From Epiperipatus broadwayi (lineage: Eukaryota > Onychophora > Udeonychophora > Euonychophora > Peripatidae), in contig JAQFVV010012416.1 of the NCBI GenBank assembly GCA_028023455.1, positions 8,869,967 to 8,933,966 on the forward strand: a stretch of DNA of 64,000 nt, read 5' to 3'. Position numbers and translations under genes: made by a program. Every line of letters starts with the position of its first letter. The stretch's first letter is position 1. The notes under the pieces were generated by a model. That model saw only the letters and a list, made by a program, of their open reading frames with translations. It was not told the origin of the DNA and did no database searches. Positions 1 through 14,288 of the stretch are shown one piece after another.

Positions 1-22
1 AGCGTAAAACGAGACCCAGGTG
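1..22. mobile_element. Right terminus of a Tigger-like (pogo) DNA transposon
   Basis: The window opens inside the terminal inverted repeat of a family seen twice more here (12162-13214 and from 63906). The last bases read AAAACGAGACCCAGGTG and are followed by TA, the expected target-site dinucleotide of Tc1/mariner/pogo elements. The rest of this copy lies to the left of the window. Family assignment rests on the fuller ends of the other two copies. Confidence 0.7.
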
Positions 23-867
23 TATTTATAGAAAAATTTGGTTTCAAGCCAAGAAAACAAACAAAATAGATTTAAATATCATAACATTACTAGATGATCA
101 CATTCAAATATTAAGGAAAATTATAAAAATAACCAATAAGTATGAATTGTCTATTTTGAATTAGATTTGTAGATTACAAAAAGGCATTTGCATCTATAAC
201 TATTTCCATTGTGATTAATCCTTTGAGTAAGAGAACCAATTTTTGAATAGATATATAATTTTGGAATATCAATTTTAAAATAGGAACAAAATGTACAAAA
301 AAAAATTACTTTCAATTAGTATAAAGAATTACAAAATACTTGTAACATTCTAATTTTTTACACATTTACTAACCATCTTGTGGCAAAAAATATCAATTAA
401 ATATCAAATAATTAACAGAATATAGTTGTCTAGAATGAAAAGAAATAAAATTCTTGAAGAAAAAAACCTTAATACAATTTAAACACAAAGAATAGTCAAC
501 ATAAAATGAACTTAAAAGTAACATAAATTTAATTTCTTTGAGTACCATTAAGAAAATATTTAGAATTAATAATTTCAACAATTATTATTTTTAATTAATT
601 AGGAACTAAAATAACTATTTCTTCACTAAAAAAAAAATGTATATATATATATAAATTGCTTCAATATTTGAAATTATGTTTTAAGATTTTGTATACCCTA
701 AAACTATATTTTTCACAACATATTCATAGGATTGTATTTTTATATTGGACTATTTCCATCGTCTAATATGAGTATTGAATGTCTTTAGAAAAATTTAACT
801 TTATTTAAATATTCCAAATACATTCAATTGTAAGTAATAGCACATCAAACAGTTAGTATATGCACAA
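23..867. other. AT-rich non-coding sequence, nothing recognised
   Basis: This stretch holds only short, composition-driven open frames, poly-A/T runs and AT dinucleotide tracts. I see no exon, RNA gene or terminal repeat in it. It probably lies in an intron of the minus-strand host gene or in an older, unrecognisable insertion. Confidence 0.5.
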
Positions 868-1304
868 CGCTTCAAGAGGTATTTTCCCCATTTCTTCAGA
901 TGCTGCTGGCCTGCCAGTGACAGTACTTGCATGGGATTTGAATCTGGACCCTTAGATTCTTGAGTATTGAATTTTAAGGTAACGCTGTAACCAAATGAGC
1001 CATCCTACCAAAGGCAACAGTCAGTAGAAATTTCATATACTTATCTATGAGGTTCCTCCTGATTTCTCCACTTTTTCCTAAAAGCAAAGTTGATTAGTGG
1101 TTTCCATACATTATGTATAATCACACTAAGTTGACTTATGGGATTTTTTGCCATTATCATGTAAACAGCTTTTTAAATTTTCTTTTTTGTATTTTTTCTT
1201 CTCTATCCAATATTTTTGTATTTTTCTTATATCTTCTCTTTTACTTTTTTTGAATGCTTTTACTTTTTTTGCATTCCTTCATATATTCATATACATTACC
1301 TTTT

Positions 1305-1493
1305 TATAAATCTCCACATATACTCTGATGCAAAATTTTATATATATATAATTCCTTTAACTTTCTAACAGTTTCAAATGCCCTGTAGCTTTGACGAAGA
1401 CTGCAGGACAGTCGAGACTATTAGAAAATTAAAGGAATTATATATTAAAAAAAAATAATTTTGCATTAGTATATATGTTGAGATTTATAAAAA
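1305..1493. repeat. Hairpin with Penelope-type 3'-end motif in its loop
   Basis: The arms 1305-1378 and 1418-1493 are complementary over about 70 bp: CTCCACATATACTCTGATGC pairs with the region around GCATTAGTATATATGTTGAG. The loop contains TGACGAAGACTGCAGGACAG followed by TCGAGA. This resembles GATAATGGCGGTTGCTAGTC then CGTCGAAA near 28880, at the 3' end of the Penelope-like element there. The structure lies inside the left arm of the larger palindrome and is absent from the right arm, so it arrived separately. Confidence 0.55.
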
Positions 1494-1683
1494 TATATAT
1501 GAATTTTTGTATTTTCCCAATTGAACATATGTACATTGGCACATTAGACATATCTGTTTTCTCTCTTCTAATCATCAGTTTGTGTTGTTGAAAGCGCTTT
1601 TCAATGGGACTTCTGGTCTCACCAATATATGTTCTTCCGCATTCACATGGTATTTCATAGATGAGGTTTTTTCTTTTCAGCAT
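1438..1683 (-). pseudogene. Penelope-like GIY-YIG endonuclease fragment (left arm)
   Basis: The 81-codon frame begins with IYEIPCECGRTYIGET, followed by a basic stretch ending in QQHKLMIRREKTDM. This is the GIY-YIG nuclease core that follows the reverse transcriptase in Penelope-like retroelements: a cysteine-containing first strand, then the YIG strand, then a helix with R and H. Similarity stops after the NVPMYICSIG region, where the reading frame runs into unrelated AT-rich sequence. No reverse transcriptase is present. It is the mirror copy of 2041-2330 and is not expected to be functional. Confidence 0.7.
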
Positions 1684-2040
1684 TTAAGTTTAGGCTTTGT
1701 AGATGTTAGAATTCCTCATAGTGTGGTATGGCTCTGGAAACCTGTTCTGATGTTATACTGATTGCAGATTTTCCTTGTCTATTTTTGGAATGTATAGGTA
1801 CACTTACAGTATCAGTAATTGTTTTTTCTCTTGATGGTTCTTCTTTTTGTTGTCTATTTAACATTTTCTTAATAACAGCTGATGGCTAAACATTTTTCAT
1901 ACGAGTTTGTTCTATATAGTCCATACACTATAAAAAAGGCAGACAAATTGAGGAAAATCTGCAATCAGTATAACACCAGAGCAGCTTTCCAGAGTAATAC
2001 CACACTACGAGGAATTCTAACATCTACAAAGTCTAAACTT

Positions 2041-2330
2041 GAAATGGTGAAAAGAAAAAACTGCATTTATGAAATACCATGTGAATGTGGAAAAACATAT
2101 ATTGGTGAGACCAGTCTCCCGTTGAAAAGCACTTGCAAGAACATAAATTGATGATTAGAAGAGAGAAAACCGATATGTCTAAGACAGCAGACCATGTACA
2201 TGCCAATGAACATATGTTCAATAGGGAAAATATAAAAATATTGGATAGAGAAGAAAAAATACAAAAAAAAAAATTTAAACAAGCTGCTCACATTACAATG
2301 ACAAAAAATCCCATAACCATCTTAGTGTGA
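2041..2330 (+). pseudogene. Penelope-like GIY-YIG endonuclease fragment (right arm)
   Basis: Two overlapping frames together cover the C-terminal nuclease of a Penelope-like element. The first contains CIYEIPCECGKTYIGETS. After a frameshift near 2140 the second continues QEHKLMIRREKTDM and reaches a HVHANEHMF segment of the type found after the catalytic core. The nuclease would nick target DNA for retrotransposition in an intact element. It is broken by the frameshift and lacks the upstream reverse transcriptase, so it is a 3'-end relic. Confidence 0.7.
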
Positions 2331-2435
2331 CTATACATAATGTAAGGAAACCACTAATCAACTTTGCTCTTAGGAAAAAGTGCAGAAATCAGAAGGAACC
2401 GCATAGATAAGTATATGAAATTTCTACTGACTGTT

Positions 2436-2580
2436 TCCTTTGGCAAGATGGCTCAGTTACAGCATTACCTTAAAATTCAATACTCAAAAATCTAGGGGGT
2501 CCAGATTCAAATCCCATGCTAGTACTTTCACTAGGCAGGCCAGCAACACCTGAAGAAGAGGCTGTTATGGATACACTTAT
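2436..2580 (+). repeat. tRNA-derived SINE-like segment (mirror copy at 868-1010)
   Basis: The segment carries a possible RNA polymerase III A box (GATGGCTCAGTTACAGC) and, about 50 bases on, a good B box (AGATTCAAATCCC). A conserved-looking tail with CACCTGAAGAAGAGGC follows. The spacing suits a tRNA-derived SINE head. The same sequence is inverted in the left arm of the palindrome, so it was part of the unit before the inversion. No cloverleaf could be completed, so it is not a functional tRNA. Confidence 0.45.
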
Positions 2581-2581
2581 A

Positions 2582-6023
<3,442 letters not shown>

Positions 6024-8726
6024 GTAAGATTCTTTCTGATCACTCTCTCCCCAACCATTATATTATACTAAAATTTTAAAGCAATAAAATTTCAATACTT
6101 TCGTATCTAATTAGTTTTTTAAATGTGATATGAAAGTTGAAATGTATGAAAGTAGAGCAAAGTAAAAAAAACATCAAAAAGGGTTTCAAAATATATATAT
6201 ATTTCTACTAAGTATTATGTTTCTATTTAAAAAAAAAAAAATCAAAAAAATTCTTAATATATAATAAATTTTCATACTTAGAAAATATTATTTATCTAAA
6301 AAAATTTTATTTTAATTGAGAAAAAAAATGAGGCTAAATATTGTAAACAAACACACGTATCACAATCATATACATATAAAATCTAGATGAATAATATTAA
6401 AAAAAGTTTAAAAGCATAATGAAGATTAACTTGACAGTGTATGAATTTGGAAATATTCCATAAATTTGTTTTTGTTTTTCATGATTGAACCTACTGTTGA
6501 TCAGCATAAATTATAAAAATGAATGATTGAAGCAAAAGATTTGTCATCTTCATCTTGATCGTATGGAAATTATAAGACCTTGATTTCTTTTTGTTCACAT
6601 CAAGACTGTTGTTTTTTTTCATTTCACCAAAACAGAAATGTACATAAAGTGATAGCACATGTTCTAACATAAACTGACAAGACACAACTTATCAACACGT
6701 ACTAACTCAAAACGTCCCTACTCAAGACAGAACGTGTGATGCCATCATTGGATGTGATTAATGTCAGAGAGATGGCAAGGGACTAGTGAGTAATAGTCTA
6801 TAAGAAAGAGAGAATCATTACATGAAAGTATGAATGTTTTGTCATATATATATCGATAAAAATTGAAAGTACAAAATGTGTAAGAAATAGCGAATTGTTC
6901 GAAAGTAGAATGTATTAAAATGGAAAACTGCCTGTATGTTTAAACGAAGTTCCATTTACCATTAACAAAAATTTTGAAAAAAAGAAATATATCCATAACT
7001 GAAAAGAAAATAAATTTCATTTAAATTCTGAGATTTGTTGCAAGTCAAAGTATCAATAAGAAAAAAAAAACGATTTTAACATATACTATTTTTATATTTA
7101 ACTTTTATATGAACTTATTTTTACTTTATATTATACGCTAAATGTAAGTTCATATTACCAAGAATATATTACATGAAAAGAAATAGCTTTATTAATTTAA
7201 AAATTATTATTATTAATAAAACTACAATTTATATTATTATTGTCAGATGATTCACAATAACATTATAAATCTTTAAATACTGTAACTAAATATGTGACAT
7301 AACAATCCTATTACAAGATAACAAACCATTGTTTTCAATTAAATCATTCATAATTAATCATTTCTTCAGTAATAGTTACTAATATTTATGTATTCAACTC
7401 TACAACTATTAGATATTCATCAGTTAATCCACTGTATCTTGTTAATGTTATATATTCTTAATTTTAAGTAAACATTATGATTATTGCACATAATATTGAT
7501 ATAAAATAATAAATTCTTAATTCACTTAATTGAATTGAATGACTTACAAATGTCAATGGTAGCATATTTCTTTGCAAATAAATAAATAACTCATTTTATC
7601 ATTAATACATAATTCAAGTGAAAAATGTTATATATGTAATGTCACTACTAAACAATATGTTATTAATAATGTCAAAAGAGGCAGCTATTCACAATAGTCT
7701 CATGAAATAAACTACACTAATAAAATGAACATTTACTGAGTAATAATAAATATAATACATATAATATTTCAAAGAATAAAAAAAATGTAGTTGTAAACCA
7801 AGTCACTTAATTAATAATAAACAAAACTCTCTCCATACAGTAGTGCCACTCTAAGCAAGACAGAGTAATCAATGGATGCCAGAAGGCTTGTGCATAAAAT
7901 CCCTATCTAGATAGTGATCATGTGATGTTTTAAGGTTTAATCACTTCATTAATAATACAATATAAACAGAGCATATTGGTATTTTATGTTTACTTTATAT
8001 CAAAATTTGATACTATCAATACAATTAGCAGAAAAAAATATATTTCTGTAAAAAAATTCATTGAAATAATGCAAACCAGTGAAAAACTATTTTTCGCTCC
8101 ACTTTCTTCCTCATGATTCCAATAAAGTGAAATAACTCTTTTAGCAAATTAATTAAGCATATATTATTTTTAATTGAATAAACAGTACAAACTAATATTG
8201 TTTCAGTTCATCTGCTTCTTTCAATTTTTAATATTAAACAATTAAGTATGTTAATTAATGTTTACAAACTCACACAAAAAAACTTTATTATTGTTACATC
8301 AAAAAATAATTCCTAAATTACCAATAACAAAACATTCCCAGTAACTTTTAATATGTTATCTACAATAAATATTCAAGTTTGAAAAAAAAAAAAACTATTT
8401 TGAATACGTTTGTTAATATTGGTATTCATACTGAAGGTAAGTCTTCACTTATACATGAACAAGTATTAATAATTTTCAATAATTTCCTGGTAAATTTTCA
8501 AATAAGTAATTTTTTTTCTTATGTTTCATTGATAACAATATTTGTAGTGTATTCAAAATAAAACTTCATATTGATGAATAACATTACAATCTTAACATTT
8601 TTGTCCATATGTTGCAAAATACAAAACTTGTTAAATTAATCTTGTGATATCAAAAGATAAAATGATGACTAACAACCAGCTAATATTTTTTATATGTGCC
8701 TGCATAAAAGATTCCACATTTACTAG
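6024..8726. other. AT-rich intron sequence; one member of a small repeat family at 7822-7950
   Basis: No exon or transposase is visible. The segment 7822-7950 (CTCTCCATACAGTAGTGCC, AATCAATGGATGCCAG, ATCCCTATCTAG, then a TGATCATGTGATGTTTT end) matches 27480-27590 in reverse and part of the palindrome at 27009-27172. A small non-autonomous repeat family is therefore present. The rest is microsatellite-like AT sequence. Confidence 0.5.
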
Positions 8727-8734
8727 CTAAATTT

Positions 8735-10368
8735 GGTAAAAGCCTGAAATCCAGGCAAAGCCGCTTGGAGCGTTGATGCTACATAAAATCAATGAAATAT
8801 AACGTTACCGGGCCACCGCAACTTTTTCTTTTTTTAGACGACAAAGTTTTGTTTTTTTTTCCTAATATTGATTAAACAAACATGATTTCTTTATTATTAA
8901 ACAAATTTTGATATTCATTTTCATTACTTTTTGTGGGTTTTTTGGAACCTGACTGACATTTTTTCAACAAATTTTGCTAATTGTATTTTTTTCTTTTTAT
9001 CATTTGAAAAATTCAGACCGTTTCACGACGTCAAAAAATTTGTTTGAATCCCACCACCAAAAAAATAGAATACAATTATTTGCGACTTGATTAGAACTTA
9101 ATTCTACCTTTCTTTTTTTGGCTTGACTAAATGGTTTTTCTTATTATTATTAATTTTACTTTTTTTTAAAAAACACAACTTGTTTTCACTTTGATTTAGA
9201 TCATGTTTGAATTAGCCTTTTTTTTTGGGGGGGGGGCTACTACAAGAAACAGCTTTTTGAACGGGGAACGGGGGGAATTCGTACTGTTATTATTAACAAA
9301 AAGAGTCAATTATTTTAACAGCGCTGAAAAAAGAGAATCAACTTTGGAACTTGTTTTGAATTTTGATTTCTTTTTGTTTGACGTAATTGTTTTTCTTAAT
9401 ATTAAATCAAAATTTACTTTTGTGTTTTTGCCGATTAAAAAATTGTTTTCAAACACCCACCCCCACACACTCGGAAAAAGAATTGTAACCAAAAAGTCAA
9501 GAATTGAACTTTTTTTCTTTTTCTTAAACAACTTTTTACTTTGATTTCTATTTCGTTCTAATTACCTTTTTTTTTTTTAGCCTTCTACAATAAACTGCTT
9601 GCGGGGGTGGGGTATTTCGTAATTTGTTATTCTTAACAAAAAGTCTAACCAAAGTCGTCATTTATTTTAATCCTGCGGCAAAAAATTGAATCCAAATACT
9701 TGTCAATTTCTAATGAAATAAAAAACAACAAAAAAGGACACAAACTTTGGACTTTTTACAATTATTTATTCGATTTTATCGCTGTATTAAAAAGTGGACA
9801 TTACATGTGCCTGACAAAAAAAAAACACAATCTCACACACTTTCTGTACTCTGCAATTCTGAAGAAAAGTTTCAAAATTGCACGTTAGTCTCAGACCTTT
9901 TAGTGGTCTCGAATATTTTCCCCACGCTGAAACGTGACTTAGCGCGTGAGCTTTGTCGAAACCTGTTTGAACATACACTTCACCAATTTTTTACATATTA
10001 ACCTTTTTTTCGGGAAGAGTGGGGACCATATGACAATTATTAATAATTAACATTTTTTAAATTGAAACGACATTATGCTATTATGGAGATTTGAAAAAGT
10101 CGTACCACCTTGAAATTTAAACACCTTCAAGCGATACGGTAATCAGCTATGAATAGAACGAATACGCGTAAATAGCTTCGAAGCACAAAACAGGCCATAA
10201 TATTTTTGTGCAATGTCATGTAAAGCGGTCTAGCTCAATGGGTTAATAATACTAATACGTAAATGTTGTATTAGCCTGTAAGGCCGCGGTTGCCGAAACG
10301 GCATTTTTATGTGTTTTGACACGTAAACAATGCCCCAAGCGGCCGTGCCCGGATTTCAGGCTTTTACC
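8735..10368. mobile_element. Non-autonomous TIR transposon with perfect 8-bp target duplication
   Basis: The ends are inverted repeats of about 40 bp: GGTAAAAGCCTGAAATCC then GGCA..GCCGCTTGG.GC.TTG on the left, and its complement ending in GGCTTTTACC on the right. Both sides are flanked by the same 8 bases, CTAAATTT (8727-8734 and 10369-10376), so the boundaries are firm. The 1634-bp interior encodes no recognisable transposase. It contains homopolymer-rich sequence, an internal direct repeat of roughly 360 bp (about 9170-9330 against 9525-9690), and a tRNA-like CTAGCTCAATGGGTTA near the right end. An 8-bp duplication fits hAT, Mutator, P or Merlin-type transposition, but I cannot assign the superfamily. 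Confidence 0.85.
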
Positions 10369-10376
10369 CTAAATTT

Positions 10377-11228
<852 letters not shown>

Positions 11229-11350
11229 TTATTTATAAATGAATTATTTCCATGACAAACTGATTAACAGAAGCAGAATATTCTGTTTTATAAAAATGGA
11301 ATCTCATGGTGATATTGTAAACGTATATTTCCAAATATAGTTCACAGCAT

Positions 11351-11431
11351 AATAGTAAACTAACAGAATATCCACAATCTGCTGTCAAGATTGCTTTGGC
11401 AATAAATTGTGGATATTCTGTTGGTTTATTA
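11351..11431. repeat. Small foldback (hairpin) element
   Basis: AACTAACAGAATATCCACAAT (inside the left arm 11351-11378) is complementary to ATTGTGGATATTCTGTTGG (inside the right arm 11406-11431), with about 27 bases of loop. The stem has only one or two mismatches. It is too short to encode anything and is most likely a miniature foldback element or its terminal remnant. Confidence 0.6.
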
Positions 11432-11793
11432 AGTCCAACATAATATTGTATTTATACAGGATATTTTAATGCCATAAATCTCAAAGTTAGGAATAGTATT
11501 TAAAACAAGGGCATTAATTTATGAAATTCTAGGAAGACTGCTTTGACATTTATATTAATGTTAATTCGCTTCCCAAGAAAAGATTAAATTTTATTTCACA
11601 ATTTAACTAATAACTCACTAAGCAATGCTTTCAACCTGGGAGATCATAATCATAGAGTTCAAACTTATCGACTAAACTGATATTAGGAAAAAACATGCTA
11701 TTTAATACTCAATGATGAAAAATTTATCATTTACATATACCTCTTTAAATTTTATTTTCGGTCATTGCACTCTGCACACAATATTTTTCTATT
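11432..11793. other. Intron sequence, nothing recognised
   Basis: AT-rich sequence without an exon signature or repeat structure that I can support. Confidence 0.5.
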
Positions 11794-11960
11794 CTATGGA
11801 TCAAAAACATGACCAGATTCTACTTCATGCTCCAGAAATACTGACTTCACATTGAGATCTTTCTTTGCACAAGAGAATATATATTGATGCTGGGCCAACC
11901 TAGTAGCTCTATTAGTGTGCAATTTCCTATAGTAGATTGCCTTGCAATAATTATATTTTT
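11794..11960 (-). pseudogene. Penelope-like GIY-YIG endonuclease relic of a second family
   Basis: The end of a minus-strand frame reads RKLHTNRATRLAQHQYIF, then NVKSVFLEHEVESGHVFD and a stop. This matches the C-terminal half of the GIY-YIG domain in Penelope-like elements: an arginine helix with R-L-x-x-H, then K-S-x-x-x-E-H and GH-x-F. The YIG strand itself has decayed. The sequence differs clearly from the 1.4-2.3 kb and 29 kb copies, which indicates a separate Penelope-like lineage. Confidence 0.5.
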
Positions 11961-12161
11961 TAAAATAAATTATCCCAGTAATGAAGAGGTTTAAATTTGA
12001 ACTATAACTTATAATAGTGTATAAAGCTGCAAGTCTATATCTCAACTCATATTCAATAATAGTAATGTGTGCATGAGGCAATGGCCAGTCACTAAACAAG
12101 ACTATTTAATATTATATAGACTTAAATAGAATCATTCAGAGCCAAATATTTTTCATATATA

Positions 12162-13214
12162 CACCTGGGTCTCGTTTTATACGGTAGATAGGTTCCACAG
12201 AAAACCCGCATTAAAAAAAAATCGCACAAAAATAGACTTAACTTACCTTGAAAAGGGGGGGATAGAGTCTGTAATTTTCAGAATTCACATAAAAGCAAAG
12301 CAACAAGGAAAATTACTTTAAAATTCGCATTAAAAAAATAAGGAAATAAAGTATTACGAATAAAAAATATCAAATACTTGAAAAAAACTGGTACAAGACA
12401 AACTTTTTTTTTATTAACTACAGTATTTAATTTAATATTTTTTCATACGTATTTTAATCATTATCGCTATTTTCGAATGTGCGGTTCGTTTGTAAACTGG
12501 TAAGAAATCAGATTCGTCGATGTGATGTGATGTAGCTTCTTCTTGAACGAAGTCAATGATCTCTCAGCAATTATGCCCAGAGAAACTTTTTAGACACTTT
12601 ATTTTCCATTCCCCACTCTAATTTTTACCATATTCTGCTCCATCCCATTTACACAACTAGTGCCAATTTCAGTCTTGTGTTACGTTAATGTTTGTCTGTT
12701 ATCAACTGATTTTTACTACTGAAATAAATTTTAAATGTTCACATTTTGTTTCTATATTAAAAAAATGAGGCTCAAAATCAAAACAAAAAGATTATACATT
12801 ATCAATTAAAAATATTATTTTCAGTTTATAAAATCAATAAAATCTTCATGATTTATTTTAAAAAAATCTATATTATTTATTTCTGTTATACCTAACAAAA
12901 TACATTTTAAAAGTTTAAAATTTTTGAATATTTATTGTGATATTTTTATATGTAAGTATAAATTTTTTATTATTTACTCATTAGTATAAGTATGTTATTT
13001 ATTCTAAATATAGCTTCAGGCCAGGTTCACGTTAGCTGCTAATATAACGTTATATTTTTGGGAAAAAAAAGTATTTCAAGTCAAAATAAGTTATTAATAA
13101 TTTAAATTTCTTGATATCTAATAAATATAGTGAAATATGAAAAATATTAAGAAACATGAATCGCATAATTTCAAAATCGCATTAAAATAATCCACATAAA
13201 ACGAGACCCAGGTT
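12162..13214. mobile_element. Tigger-like (pogo) DNA transposon, both ends present
   Basis: The left end CACCTGGGTCTCGTTTTAT follows a TA dinucleotide. The right end is its complement, ATAAAACGAGACCCAGGT. Subterminal sequence on the left (AGGTTCCACAGAAAACCCGC, then ATTAAAAA) has the look of Tigger ends, and repeats of CGCATTAAAAT lie near the right. A minus-strand stretch at about 12405-12600 reads like an acidic C-terminal transposase tail (IDFVQEEATSHHIDESDFLP). The 1.05-kb length is too short for an intact transposase. The right-hand target TA is mutated. Confidence 0.7.
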
Positions 13215-13404
13215 TCCTTGAAATTTTTAAATAGTTTCTGAATCAAGATATACAAAATATGGCAATTTAATTCCTGTAATGGTCATGTAATCATCACTGC
13301 CCACCATTATCAATCCACAGCAGATGGAAGCATCTACAAGTTCAATTCATTTTCTCCAATATCTAGCCTCTCTTCTCCACACCATCCTTGCACATTTTCT
13401 TATT

Positions 13405-14243
13405 TCATCTACCAATCTCATGTGGTCTCTCTCTAAGACTTTTACAACCTGTTGGAATACGGTTTAAGATTTCAATTGTCCATCTATTATCATCTCTTCT
13501 AGCAATATGTCCAGTGCAACTCCATTTCAGTCTTTTAATTCTTTCAATGATATCAGTAACACCTGTTTCTTCTCTTACACAAGTATTGCATTTTCCATAT
13601 CTTCTTGTTACTCCTGACATGGATTTCTCCATACTTCTTTGAGTGGTCTGAAGTAGTCTCTGTATTGCTCTTCTATTAAGTGCCCAAGCATCAGATCCAC
13701 AAGTAAGAACCGATAAAACACATTTATTAAAAACCCTTCCATTTCACACACATAGGCATATTTCGTTTTAATATTATTTCTACCAAAAGCACTCCAACAA
13801 AGTTTAATTATATGATTAATTTCATCCATTATGTTTACATCTGTAGTAATAAATCTGATCAAGGTATTTATAGTTGTTAACTTCTTCTAACTCATCATAA
13901 TCAATCTTTATTTTGATCTTTTGAGGAAATCCATTGAACATTACTTTAGTCTTTTTAACATTAACTTTAGTTCTACTTTCTTACTTTCATCTGATAATTC
14001 TTGCAACATTTCCTGAAGCTCTGAATCAATATTTGCAAAAACAACTACATCATCTATAAAATTTAAAGGACTTAAATAATCTCCATTTATTTTTACTCCT
14101 TTAGCTTCCCATTTTAATCCACAAAATATTTCTTGCAGCACTGCTGTAAGAAGTTTTGAAGATATGGAGTCAACCTGTCTTACACTCTCCACAATGTTAA
14201 CCTTCCTGATATCATTATGTAATCTAATTGTTGCTGGTTGCAT
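13405..14243 (-). pseudogene. LINE copy A: reverse transcriptase second half and C-terminus
   Basis: Frames at 13941-14243 read IRLHNDIRKVNIVESVRQVD, then LTAVLQEIF and LNFIDDVVVFA. These correspond to the RT palm region with motif B (GVRQGD-like, here SVRQVD) and the catalytic motif C (ADD-like, here IDD). The frame at 13405-13632 gives the C-terminal segment IERIKRLKWSCTGHIARRDD, then NRW, typical of this LINE group. The two frames are separated by shifts and the catalytic motif B glycine is lost, so the copy is dead. Confidence 0.8.
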
Positions 14244-14288
14244 TTTTATAAATATTCTTCAGAATATGATAATATCCTGGGTCTATAT

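Larger units (their letters stand above)
868..2580. repeat. 1.7-kb imperfect palindrome of Penelope-like and SINE sequence
   Basis: The left arm (about 868-1785) is the reverse complement of the right arm (about 1940-2580), with a spacer of about 155 bp. Matching landmarks appear in mirror order: the SINE-like CAGATTCAAATCCCATGC block, the block around CCACTAATCAACTTTGC, the GIY-YIG coding block, and the inner TCTAACATCTACAAAG block. The left arm carries extra sequence, including the hairpin at 1305-1493. Arms differ by many substitutions, so this is not a recent duplication. It could be two copies of one element inserted head to head, or one inverted duplication. Confidence 0.75.

Noticed and set aside
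1315-1480. Hammerhead ribozyme in the Penelope-like hairpin
   Set aside because: Penelope-like elements can carry hammerhead motifs, but the CUGANGA core followed by GAAA is not present in the required arrangement here.
9203-9544. 113-codon open frame inside the 1.6-kb transposon
   Set aside because: The translation is dominated by phenylalanine, leucine and lysine from T and A runs, lacks any motif, and overlaps an equally long frame on the other strand.
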